The notes under the pieces: model-generated
Database searches by the model: none
Told to the model about the DNA's origin: nothing
What the model saw: the letters and a program-made list of their open reading frames with translations, nothing else
Program-made: the position numbers and the translations under genes
Source of the DNA: Eubacteriales Family XIII. Incertae Sedis bacterium
GTDB taxonomy: Bacteria; Bacillota; Clostridia; Peptostreptococcales; Anaerovoracaceae
DNA length: 15,366 nucleotides
Assembly (NCBI GenBank): GCA_031281765.1
Contig: JAITEX010000084.1
Location: 1-15,366, forward strand
Reading direction: 5' to 3'
Shown: positions 6,169 through 12,961 of the stretch, in pieces
Layout of the letters: every line of letters starts with the position of its first letter
Position numbering within the stretch: the stretch's first letter is position 1

Positions 6169-7680
6169 TTACTCCGCGCTGTCATACGCGTGCTCAGCCG
6201 GCATGGTGAAGTCCGCTTCCTTCAGCGGGACCATCTTCGTCTTGTGGATGATCTTGTAGCCGACGAAGATGAGCAGCAGGATCGGGATGATGCCGAAGGT
6301 GCCCGCGAAGCCGATGATGTCCTCCGTGCCGGCGCCGGCCTTCGGAATCATGACCCAGACATTGCCGATGATGATAACAAGGAATACCAGCGCCGCGAGT
6401 ATCGGACCAAACGGGAAGAACTTCGACTTGTATTTCAGTTCACTGACCGAATGCCCCTGAGCCTTCCACGCCTGCCTGAACCGCAGGTGCGTGATCGAGA
6501 TGCCGAGCCAGATAATGAAGCCCGTAACGCTCGAAGCATTGTAGAAGAACGCGTAAATTGCGTCAAGGCCGACAAGCGTCGAAAACATTGCGAGGGCGCC
6601 GACGGCAGCCGTCGCGCAGACCGCGATAGCGGGGACGCCGCGAGAAGTCGTCCGTCCGAGAATCTTCGGCGCCTGCTTCTGCCGGCCCATCGAATAGAGC
6701 ATACGCGAGGCCATGTAAAGCGAGGAGTTGCCCGCCGAAAGCACCGAGGTGAGAATGACAAAGTTTACGATGCCCGCAGCATACGGTATGTCTATCATCT
6801 TGAACAGGATAACGAAGGGTGACATCGTGACGTCTTCTTCGCTTCCGCCGAGCAGACGAGGATCGTTGAACGGAATCAGCGTCGCTATTACGCTAATGGC
6901 AAGCACATAGAAGATCATTATGCGCCAGAAAACCGTCTTGATGGCTTTCGGTATCGATTTCTCGGGGTCCTTTGCTTCCGCAGCCGCAATGCCGACGCCC
7001 TCTGTTCCCTGGAACGAGAAGCCGGCTACGAGGAATACGGAGAGGAAAGCGCTGAAGCCGCCGATGAACGGCGCCTTTGCCGGATTGCCGTCTGCATCCG
7101 TGGCCTCAAGCACCCAGTTCGAAAAACCGGTGCTATGCGAACCGCCGACGCCGCAGATGACGAGTACGCCGATGATGATGAAGAGGACGACCGCAATGAC
7201 CTTAACGCTCGCAAACCAGAATTCAGCCTCCGCATAGCCTTTGACGTTGAACAGGTTCAGCGCCAGAAGGATGACGAAGAATATCAGCGACCATATCCAG
7301 CTCGGTACATCGGGGAACCAGAACGTCATAAGAATGGCCGACGCCGCGAATTCCGCCGCGAGCGTGATGGCCCATGAAATCCAATAGTTCCATCCAAACA
7401 TCATGCCGGCGGCAGGATCGACAAACCGCGTCGCAAAGGTCTGGAAACCTCCGGGCAGCGGCAACTTTGTGGCCATCTCGCCGAGCGAGGTCATCATCAG
7501 ATAAACTATAATACCGATAATAGCGTAGCACAGTACAGCTCCGCCGGGCCCGGCGTCATGAATCGTCGCGCCGGACGCGAGGAAGAGCCCCGTTCCGATG
7601 GCGCCGCCGATGGCAATCATGCTGAGCTGCCGTTGGCCGATTCCGCGCTTCAATTGACCCGCGTGTTCTTGACTACTCAT
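6169..7680 (-). CDS. Amino acid permease, APC/AAP family (LysP-like)
   Basis: Membrane transporter for an amino acid, probably driven by an ion gradient. The 503 residues contain about 12 hydrophobic segments. The unwound first helix has the APC signature GGAIGTGLFL (25-34), and SLGEMATKLPLPGGF (65-79) follows helix 2, as in the amino acid permease subfamily. The stretch FWFPDVPSWIWS followed by NVKGYAEAEFWFASVKV resembles lysine permease LysP and related basic or aromatic amino acid permeases; substrate cannot be fixed from this alone. The start has AAAGGAG 9 nt upstream. It is monocistronic, with its own promoter (7739-7766) and terminator (6095-6121). Internal frames on both strands are shadows. 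Confidence 0.92.
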   Translation of the reverse strand: MSSQEHAGQLKRGIGQRQLSMIAIGGAIGTGLFLASGATIHDAGPGGAVLCYAIIGIIVYLMMTSLGEMATKLPLPGGFQTFATRFVDPAAGMMFGWNYWISWAITLAAEFAASAILMTFWFPDVPSWIWSLIFFVILLALNLFNVKGYAEAEFWFASVKVIAVVLFIIIGVLVICGVGGSHSTGFSNWVLEATDADGNPAKAPFIGGFSAFLSVFLVAGFSFQGTEGVGIAAAEAKDPEKSIPKAIKTVFWRIMIFYVLAISVIATLIPFNDPRLLGGSEEDVTMSPFVILFKMIDIPYAAGIVNFVILTSVLSAGNSSLYMASRMLYSMGRQKQAPKILGRTTSRGVPAIAVCATAAVGALAMFSTLVGLDAIYAFFYNASSVTGFIIWLGISITHLRFRQAWKAQGHSVSELKYKSKFFPFGPILAALVFLVIIIGNVWVMIPKAGAGTEDIIGFAGTFGIIPILLLIFVGYKIIHKTKMVPLKEADFTMPAEHAYDSAE

Positions 7681-7738
7681 TTACAATAACTCCTTTCACA
7701 ATAACTACCAATATGGATAAATCCACAACAATAACTGT

Positions 7739-7766
7739 ATTATACTACGAGAAATAAGCATTGCAA
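7739..7766 (-). promoter_or_regulatory. Promoter of the permease gene
   Basis: Minus-strand TTGCAA (7766-7761), 16-nt spacer, TATAAT (7744-7739). The region is very AT-rich. The leader to the ATG at 7680 is only about 50 nt, too short for a large riboswitch. Confidence 0.6.
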
Positions 7767-7797
7767 GGAAATTGTTAAAAAAATATCTATTAATCTT

Positions 7798-7815
7798 TAT
7801 GTATAAATATACATA
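7798..7815. promoter_or_regulatory. 18-bp palindrome, possible repressor or activator site
   Basis: TATGTATAAATATACATA has perfect 8-bp arms around AA. It lies about 32 bp upstream of the permease -35 and just past the hairpin after nhaC. Size and AT content are similar to ArgR-type operators, which would suit a basic amino acid permease, but no regulator gene is nearby and the match is only in style. Confidence 0.35.
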
Positions 7816-7820
7816 GATAT

Positions 7821-7864
7821 AAAGCGGCTACAAATGGCTGAATTTAGCCATTTGTAGCCGCTTT
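7821..7864. terminator. Perfect 19-bp hairpin after nhaC
   Basis: 7821-7839 and 7846-7864 are exact inverted repeats (AAAGCGGCTACAAATGGCT arm) with a 6-nt loop. On the minus strand the stem begins 57 nt past the nhaC stop codon and ends in a short TTTAT, so it probably terminates nhaC. On the plus strand it ends in CTTTT but no plus-strand gene lies upstream. The stem is unusually long and perfect for a simple terminator. Confidence 0.7.
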
Positions 7865-7890
7865 TGCGCTTTAATCAATTAAACCGTTAG
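7861..7890 (+). repeat. 30-bp repeat, copy A (right after the nhaC hairpin)
   Basis: Begins CTTTTGCGCTTTAATC and ends TTAAACCGTTAG. It matches copy B at 9778-9807 at 24 of 30 positions in the same orientation. The two copies flank nhaC, and each lies beside a large palindrome. Confidence 0.55.
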
Positions 7891-7920
7891 TTTTATTATC
7901 TAACTATTTTGCGCGTTCTT

Positions 7921-9648
7921 TTACGCCGCTCTTTTCTCATCCGCCACGGACGTCCCGAAAAGCTTCCTGATGGCAAACATCAGGATAACGAAGAGGATTA
8001 CCGCCGCCGGCAGCATTATTGCCGCGCTCTGGACATAGCCCGCTATAATGAACATTACGAAACTGAAGATCGCCACGGTGGTCGCATAGGGCAGCTGCGT
8101 GCGCACGTGGTTGATGTGGTCGGACTGCGCGCCGGCCGACGCCATGATGGTCGTATCGGAAATCGGGGAGCTGTGGTCGCCGAATACGCCGCCCGCGAGG
8201 CAGGCCGCGATGCCGATGACGAAAAGCTGCTCGTTACCCGCTGCAAATACGGCGCAGACGATGGGAACCATGATGCCGTAGGTGCCCCACGACGTACCCG
8301 TAGCAAACGCTATGGCCGCGGAAATAATGAAGACAACAGCCGGGAGAATATTGACGAGGCTGTTCGCCGGGCCTTCCATCACCGCGGTGACAAAGTCGGT
8401 CGAGCCGAGCGAGTCGGTCATATTCTTCAGCGTCCATGCAAAGGTGAGGATGAGGACGGGGGAAGCCATCGCTCCGACGCCTTTCGGAATCACATCGGTG
8501 AGGTCCCTTATCTTTATCAACCTTCTGCAGAAATAATATAATATTATAATTATTGTTGAAACGAGGCCGCCTATCACGAGGCCGAGCGCCGCGTCCGCGT
8601 TGCCGAAAGCGGAGACGAAGGATTCGCCATCGAAGAACCCGCCCGTGTAGATAAGGGCGATAACGCAGGAAATGATGAGGACCACGATGGGCACGACCAT
8701 GTCATATACGCGCCCTCTCGTATTGACCTCTTCCTTTTCGAAATCCTTATAGGGACGCTCCGGCGTCGTATACAGGTCGCCATTGAGGAGCGCGTTCCGC
8801 TCATGTTTTGCCATCGGCCCGAAATCAAACTTCAGCAGGATGAGGCACAATATCATAATAATAGTGAGGATCGCGTAGAAATTGTAGGGTATCGCCTTGA
8901 TGAACATCGTGAACCCGTTGATGTCCGCGTACGCTTCCTCTTCCGGAATATAGGAAGCGACCGCCGCGGCCCACGTTGAAATAGGAGCCAGAATACAGAT
9001 CGGGGCTGCGGTCGCGTCTATGAGATACGCGAGCTTCGCCCTTGAAACGTTTTGCCGGTCGGTAATAGGCCGCATTACATTGCCGACGGTGAGACAGGCA
9101 AAATAGTCATCGATAAAGATGAACAGATGGAAGACCATCAACGCAAGCTGCGCGCCGACCCGTGTCTTCACGTGCTTTGACGCCCAGTTGCCGAACGCCT
9201 CGGCGCCGCCGACCTTTGACATCAATATTACGATGATTCCGAGAATGATGAGGAATATGACTATGCCCATATTCCATCCATCCGTAAGCGCGGCTAAGAA
9301 CCCATCCCTCACGATATGGTTGATGGTCCCCGAAAACGCATTGCCGGATTGCCATACCGCCTCGCCCGCGTCGTCAAACACGCCGGGATTCGGTCCGCTC
9401 GCGTAGAAAATGCCGCCGATCAGAACGCCCAAGAATAATGAAGAGAAAACTTCCTTTGTAATAAGAGCGAGAACGATCGCTACTAAGGCGGGAACCAGCG
9501 ACCAAAACGTTCCGTACAGCGGCGACGCATATCCGCCTGCCGCACCTTCCTCCGCCGCATGAATAAATGAAGGCACTGCACAGGCAACAATTGTGATTGC
9601 CGCGGCAAGCATCAACCTCCATCTACTCAGCTTCGCCAATTTTGTCAT
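7921..9648 (-). CDS. nhaC: NhaC-family Na+/H+ antiporter
   Basis: Membrane antiporter of the ion transporter superfamily, expected to exchange Na+ for H+, or a metabolite, across the cytoplasmic membrane. At 575 residues it has many hydrophobic helices and the family hallmark GDHSSPISDTTIMAS (about residues 485-500) followed by DHINHVRTQLPYA. Other typical parts are FIFIDDYFACLTVGNVMRPITD and DATAAPICILAPISTW in the first half, with ATGTSWGTYGIMVP in the second. Residues 10-32 form an extra N-terminal hydrophobic stretch ending in SFIHAAEEG that looks like a signal peptide; such a leader is seen in some longer NhaC relatives. The start is firm, with AAGGAGGTG about 5 nt upstream. Some family members exchange malate/lactate or amino acids, so the substrate is uncertain. 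It is monocistronic with a strong promoter. Confidence 0.92.
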   Translation of the reverse strand: MTKLAKLSRWRLMLAAAITIVACAVPSFIHAAEEGAAGGYASPLYGTFWSLVPALVAIVLALITKEVFSSLFLGVLIGGIFYASGPNPGVFDDAGEAVWQSGNAFSGTINHIVRDGFLAALTDGWNMGIVIFLIILGIIVILMSKVGGAEAFGNWASKHVKTRVGAQLALMVFHLFIFIDDYFACLTVGNVMRPITDRQNVSRAKLAYLIDATAAPICILAPISTWAAAVASYIPEEEAYADINGFTMFIKAIPYNFYAILTIIMILCLILLKFDFGPMAKHERNALLNGDLYTTPERPYKDFEKEEVNTRGRVYDMVVPIVVLIISCVIALIYTGGFFDGESFVSAFGNADAALGLVIGGLVSTIIIILYYFCRRLIKIRDLTDVIPKGVGAMASPVLILTFAWTLKNMTDSLGSTDFVTAVMEGPANSLVNILPAVVFIISAAIAFATGTSWGTYGIMVPIVCAVFAAGNEQLFVIGIAACLAGGVFGDHSSPISDTTIMASAGAQSDHINHVRTQLPYATTVAIFSFVMFIIAGYVQSAAIMLPAAVILFVILMFAIRKLFGTSVADEKRAA

Positions 9649-9699
9649 AACACACCTCCTTATGTTAGACCTCCAGCTACTATTGTGGAATATGCTTAA

Positions 9700-9729
9700 T
9701 TTATATCATTTAGTTGCGTCCATTGTCAA
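9700..9729 (-). promoter_or_regulatory. Strong promoter of nhaC
   Basis: Minus-strand TTGACA (9729-9724) and TATAAA (9705-9700) with an 18-nt spacer. The leader of about 45 nt contains two ribosome-site-like sequences, GGAGG and AAGGAGG; the latter is next to the ATG. Confidence 0.75.
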
Positions 9730-9777
9730 GTTTTCTGCCTGTTTTGGCTCCTTTTTTGGATTTTCGCCTTACATTTG

Positions 9778-9807
9778 CTTTTGTGCTTTAATCTGGTAAA
9801 CCGCTAA
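9778..9807 (+). repeat. 30-bp repeat, copy B (between nhaC promoter and REP palindrome)
   Basis: Begins CTTTTGTGCTTTAATC and ends TAAACCGCTAA. 24 of 30 positions agree with copy A at 7861-7890; the main change is AAT to TGG in the middle. Its first ten bases also match the tandem repeat at 1006-1028. Confidence 0.55.
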
Positions 9808-9820
9808 ACCCGACACGGCG

Positions 9821-9888
9821 ACACAAGGGGACGGTTCCGTTGTGTTATTTTGTATACAATTTTGCACAGAGGAACCGTCCCCTTGTGT
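9821..9888. repeat. REP-like palindrome, 18-bp perfect arms
   Basis: ACACAAGGGGACGGTTCC (9821-9838) is exactly inverted at 9871-9888. The 32-nt centre has further pairing (TGTG at 9841 with CACA at 9865) and the inner palindrome TTGTATACAA. Sequences of the form GGGGACGGTT...GTGT are a widespread intergenic repeat in clostridial genomes, which I believe are linked to REP-associated transposases; no such transposase is in this window. It directly follows the stop codon of the small gamma-like gene, so it may also act as that operon's 3' end. Confidence 0.75.
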
Positions 9889-10016
9889 TATTTTCTTTTC
9901 CGCGCGATAAGCAGCATGACGCGCGTGACCGCGTAGAATATAATGAGGACCGCAAAGACGCCCGCCAGTCCGAGCATCATCACTTCAAGTCCCTGTGTCA
10001 TCAAATGTGTATCCAT
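9888..10016 (-). CDS. Small gamma-like subunit of a Na+-pumping decarboxylase (OadG-like, 42 aa)
   Basis: A 42-residue protein. ATG 10016 has AGAGGAG 6 nt upstream. Residues 9-37 form one membrane helix (GLEVMMLGLAGVFAVLIIFY onward), followed by a basic end, ARKRK. The sequence GLEVMMLGLAGVF is close to the start of OadG/MmdD-type gamma or delta subunits, which anchor and stabilise the alpha-beta complex. Known OadG proteins are about 80 residues or more and carry a soluble, Zn-binding or Pro/Ala-rich tail; this one stops right after the helix. It lies 32 bp downstream of the beta-subunit gene, as expected for an operon. The stop codon touches the REP-like palindrome, raising the possibility that the original tail was lost by repeat insertion. 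Confidence 0.72.
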   Translation of the reverse strand: MDTHLMTQGLEVMMLGLAGVFAVLIIFYAVTRVMLLIARKRK

Positions 10017-10048
10017 ACTAAACTCCTCTCTCTCATTCACATTCCCGG

Positions 10049-11197
10049 TCAGCCCGCAAGTATGGCCGGCACGAGGGCCAGCACCATACTGCCCGCGACG
10101 ACGGAGCCGAGCTGGCCTGCGACGTTCGCGCTCATGGCCTGCATGAGAATAAAGTTCGTCGGGTCCTCCTTTGTCGCCATGCGCTGCACCACGCGTCCCG
10201 ACATCGGGAAGGCGGAAATGCCGGCGGCCCCTATCATCGGGTTTACCTTGCGGTGCGCCGGCAGGAAGAGGTTCAAAAGCTTCGCAAAAAGGACGCCGCC
10301 GGCCGTATCGAAGATAAAGGCGACGAGCCCCATGGCGAGTATCATAATGGTCCGTATATCGAGGAAGGCGTCCGCCGTCATCGTCGAGCCTATCGTAATG
10401 CCGAGCAGCAGCGTGACGATGTTCGCCAGCTCATTCTGCGCGGCGAGCGAGAGGCGCTCGAGCACGCCGCAGACGCGGACGAGGTTCCCGAACATAAGCG
10501 CGCCGATCAAGGCGACGCTCATCGGCGCGAGTATGCCCGCAATCAGCGTGATGAGTATCGGGAAAAGTATCTCCACCACCTTCGGAATATCGCTCGCCGA
10601 CGCGTAGCTCATGCGCATCCGGCGCTCCTTCTTCGTCGTCAGCGCCCTGATAACGGGCGGCTGGATCAGCGGCACGAGCGACATATACGAATAGGCCGCG
10701 ACCGAGATGGGCCCGAGATAGTTCTGCGCGAACTTCGAGGCGACGAATATCGACGTCGGCCCGTCCGCCGCTCCTATTATGCCGATGGACGCCGCTTCCT
10801 TCAGGTCGAACTGCCCCGTCGCAAGCGCGAACATCATCGTGAAGAAGATGCCGAACTGCGCGGCCGCGCCGAAGAACAGCATGAACGGGTTCTGCAAAAG
10901 CGGCTTGAAGTCTATCATCGCGCCGACCGCGATAAAGATGAGCACGGGGAACAGCTCCGTCACGATGCCCGCGTTGTACAGTATTTTCAGGAAGCCCGGC
11001 TCGCCGTCGAACTCCAGCGCCGAGGACCACGGAATATTTACGAGAATAGCGCCGAAGCCTATCGGCAACAGCAGCATCGGTTCGTATTCGAATTTGATAG
11101 CGAGGAATATCAGCGTCCCGCCTATAATGAACATGACGGCTTCTTTCCATGTCAGCCCGAGAATGCCCACACCTATTTCCTGTAAGATTTCTCCCAT
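10049..11197 (-). CDS. oadB: Na+-translocating decarboxylase beta subunit (OadB/MmdB/GcdB family)
   Basis: Integral membrane subunit that decarboxylates carboxybiotin and pumps Na+ out. The 382 residues include the essential GAADGPTSIF motif with D145, equivalent to the Na+/H+-binding aspartate of Klebsiella OadB. Also present are YMSLVPLIQPPVIRALTT, ITIGSTMTADAFL, and the conserved end AGISAFPMSGRVVQR..(N)FILMQAMSANVAGQLGS. It is shorter than the 433-residue enterobacterial OadB and similar to clostridial/GcdB and MmdB forms. The start has AAAGGA and AGGAAGG just upstream. The alpha (carboxyltransferase) and biotin-carrier genes are not in this window, so the acid (oxaloacetate, methylmalonyl-CoA or glutaconyl-CoA) is not determined. 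The neighbouring epimerase-like gene points weakly to methylmalonyl-CoA. The symbol oadB is used for the family only. Confidence 0.93.
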   Translation of the reverse strand: MGEILQEIGVGILGLTWKEAVMFIIGGTLIFLAIKFEYEPMLLLPIGFGAILVNIPWSSALEFDGEPGFLKILYNAGIVTELFPVLIFIAVGAMIDFKPLLQNPFMLFFGAAAQFGIFFTMMFALATGQFDLKEAASIGIIGAADGPTSIFVASKFAQNYLGPISVAAYSYMSLVPLIQPPVIRALTTKKERRMRMSYASASDIPKVVEILFPILITLIAGILAPMSVALIGALMFGNLVRVCGVLERLSLAAQNELANIVTLLLGITIGSTMTADAFLDIRTIMILAMGLVAFIFDTAGGVLFAKLLNLFLPAHRKVNPMIGAAGISAFPMSGRVVQRMATKEDPTNFILMQAMSANVAGQLGSVVAGSMVLALVPAILAG

Positions 11198-11253
11198 TTG
11201 CCTTCCTTTCTGTTCTCCTTAACCGGTCAGAATTATTTGATAATTACCGTAAA

Positions 11254-11276
11254 ATTATATCATAAAGAGGTATAAT
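11254..11276. promoter_or_regulatory. Overlapping divergent promoter region (oadB / VOC gene)
   Basis: A perfect TATAAT lies on the plus strand at 11271-11276, 40 nt before the VOC gene, and another on the minus strand at 11259-11254, 57 nt before oadB. The two -10 boxes are 11 bp apart and face away from each other within a 119-bp gap, so the two directions may compete. I cannot find a clear -35 for either, suggesting an activator or weak promoters. Confidence 0.45.
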
Positions 11277-11316
11277 AGTTATGTAGTTATTCGTAGTTTT
11301 ACAAAGGAGAACGAAA

Positions 11317-11706
11317 ATGGGACTCGTAAAGAAAGTGGATCATGTGGCGGTCATCGCGAAAGATCTCGATGAATCGGCGCGGTTTTACACCGGGCTGCTC
11401 GGCTTCGAGGTGAAGGCGCGCATGGAGATACCGCAGCAGCATATCAAGAACGCGCTGATGAGCGTCCCGGGCGACGACTTCGTGGTCGAGCTCGTGCAGT
11501 TTACGGACGACCGCGAATATTATTACGGCGACGGCATGTTTGAGGTAGTCGCGCTGAAGGTCGACGATCTCTACGCGGCGCGGGATGAGCTTATCTCAAA
11601 GGGCGTCGAGTTCCTGATGGACGAGCCCGTGGATCCCGGCGACGGCGGCAAATTCATCTTCTTCCGCGGGCCGGCGGGAGAGAAACTCGAACTTGTAGAA
11701 AAGTAG
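11317..11706 (+). CDS. VOC-superfamily protein, methylmalonyl-CoA epimerase / glyoxalase-like
   Basis: A 129-residue protein with the paired beta-alpha-beta-beta-beta units of the vicinal oxygen chelate fold: VDHVAVIAKDLDESARFYTG with H9, VVELVQF with E58 and Q61, VVALKVDDLYAARDEL in the second unit, and the end GEKLELVE with E125. The arrangement is closest to methylmalonyl-CoA epimerase or lactoylglutathione lyase. The metal-binding histidine expected before the second-unit strand (HHxAFxVDD in epimerases) is replaced by V77, with E76 beside it, so metal binding and activity are in doubt. AAAGGAG sits 7 nt before the ATG. It is divergent from the decarboxylase genes and is followed 10 bp later by an MFS transporter in the same operon. 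It could be a binding or resistance protein instead. Confidence 0.8.
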   Translation: MGLVKKVDHVAVIAKDLDESARFYTGLLGFEVKARMEIPQQHIKNALMSVPGDDFVVELVQFTDDREYYYGDGMFEVVALKVDDLYAARDELISKGVEFLMDEPVDPGDGGKFIFFRGPAGEKLELVEK

Positions 11707-11716
11707 ACAGGGATTT

Positions 11717-12916
11717 ATGCGCGACGACGGTTCCCCCATCTCCGGCGCCCCGGCGCCCAAACTTTGGACGAAAAATTTCATTATACTGACCCTCGCGAAT
11801 ATGAGCTTCATGTTCGGCTTCAACATGATGCCGCCGACCATACCGCTGTTCATTACGGGCATAGGCGGCACGAAGACCCAGGTCGGCCTCGTCGCGATGT
11901 CGTTTTCGATAGCGGCCATCCTGACGCGGTTCTTCGCGCCCATCATACTGCAGAAATTCGGGAAGCGGCGCATGCTGCGCATCGGCTTTGCGGCGACGCT
12001 CGTCGTGACCTTCGCCTGCGGCTTCGCGCAGTCCATCCCGCTCATCCTCATGTTTCGTGTGCTGCAGGGCGTCGCCTTCGGCTTTATCTCGACGCTCACG
12101 ACCACGCTCGCGGCCGACCTGTTGCCGGACGCGCGCAGGGGCGAAGGCATCGGCTATTTCGGCATGGGCATCACCGCCGTTACCGCCATATCTCCGGCCC
12201 TCGGCATATTTATCGTCACGTCCTCGACCTTCTTCGTCATGTTCCTGACGGCGTCCATCGGTCAACTCCTGTCCGTATTCGGACTCGCCTTCTTCCGCCC
12301 GCCTGCCGAGGTCCTCGAAACCCGCGCGGGAGCGCCGAAGCTCTCGCTGAAAAGCAGTTTCTTCGAACCCGCCCTGCTGCTGCAATGCGTACTTTTGGTT
12401 TTCATGGGCACGGCGCGCAGCGCGGAGCAGAACTATATCTCGCTGCTCGCGGAGGAGTACGCCATCGTGGGGCTGTCCTGGTATTTCATCGTGCAGACGG
12501 GCGTCAGCTTCGTGGCGAAATTCTTTACGGGCCGGCTCTACGACGCGAAAGGCCCGGGCTGGAGCATTATTCCCGGGGGCGTCAGCTGGATCATTGCGTT
12601 TGCGCTGATGTCGGTTTCGCATAACATCGGCATATTGCTCGTCGCGGGCGTATTCTCGGGATTTGGCATGGGTATGCTGCTGCCCGCCATGCAGACCTGG
12701 TGCATCTCGCGCGTCACAGCGGAGCGCCGCAGCGTCGCCTCCGCCCTTTACTTCAACTTCTATGACATCGGCATCGGCATCGGCGCCATTATTCTCGGCG
12801 CGCTGTTCGAGGGCTACGGCGCCGCGAGCGCCTTCCGCGTCGCCTCCGCGTCCATGGTCGTCTTCACTGCAATCTACCTGATTAGCGCCGCGGCAGGCAA
12901 GCGGGCCACGTCTTAG
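11717..12916 (+). CDS. MFS transporter
   Basis: A 399-residue member of the major facilitator superfamily with about 12 hydrophobic helices in two halves and a central loop at about residues 195-215. The loop between helices 2 and 3 ends in LQKFGKRRM, a form of the MFS motif A. The next helices include FRVLQGVAFGFISTLTTTLA, and the second half includes FTGRLYDAKGPG. Short N-terminal and C-terminal tails lie in the cytoplasm. This type is usually a drug or metabolite exporter, but the substrate cannot be inferred. Only 10 bp separate it from the VOC gene, and the ribosome site (AGGGA close to the ATG) is weak, so translation probably depends on coupling. The long antiparallel open frame at 11654-12622 is a GC-driven shadow. 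Confidence 0.9.
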   Translation: MRDDGSPISGAPAPKLWTKNFIILTLANMSFMFGFNMMPPTIPLFITGIGGTKTQVGLVAMSFSIAAILTRFFAPIILQKFGKRRMLRIGFAATLVVTFACGFAQSIPLILMFRVLQGVAFGFISTLTTTLAADLLPDARRGEGIGYFGMGITAVTAISPALGIFIVTSSTFFVMFLTASIGQLLSVFGLAFFRPPAEVLETRAGAPKLSLKSSFFEPALLLQCVLLVFMGTARSAEQNYISLLAEEYAIVGLSWYFIVQTGVSFVAKFFTGRLYDAKGPGWSIIPGGVSWIIAFALMSVSHNIGILLVAGVFSGFGMGMLLPAMQTWCISRVTAERRSVASALYFNFYDIGIGIGAIILGALFEGYGAASAFRVASASMVVFTAIYLISAAAGKRATS

Positions 12917-12961
12917 TTACCGGCGGCGCTCTCCTCGCGCAAACCGGAAATCAACCCTTCC

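Noticed and set aside
5728..6822. Plus-strand open frame of 364 codons across pstS, the terminator and the permease
   Set aside because: It reads through the terminator hairpin and the reverse of two well-supported genes, and its protein has no recognisable motif.
9839..9870. CRISPR-like or tRNA-like reading of the palindrome centre
   Set aside because: There is a single inverted repeat with no regular array, and no cloverleaf arms or acceptor end.
11654..12622. Long minus-strand open frame (322 codons) opposite the VOC and MFS genes
   Set aside because: Its composition is dominated by Arg, Glu, Gly and Asp as expected from the reverse of a GC-rich gene, and it has no domain. The plus-strand MFS and VOC proteins are clearly real.
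12917..12961. Terminator between the converging MFS and hypothetical genes
   Set aside because: Only short CCGG-containing matches were found, with no stable stem followed by a T-run on either strand.
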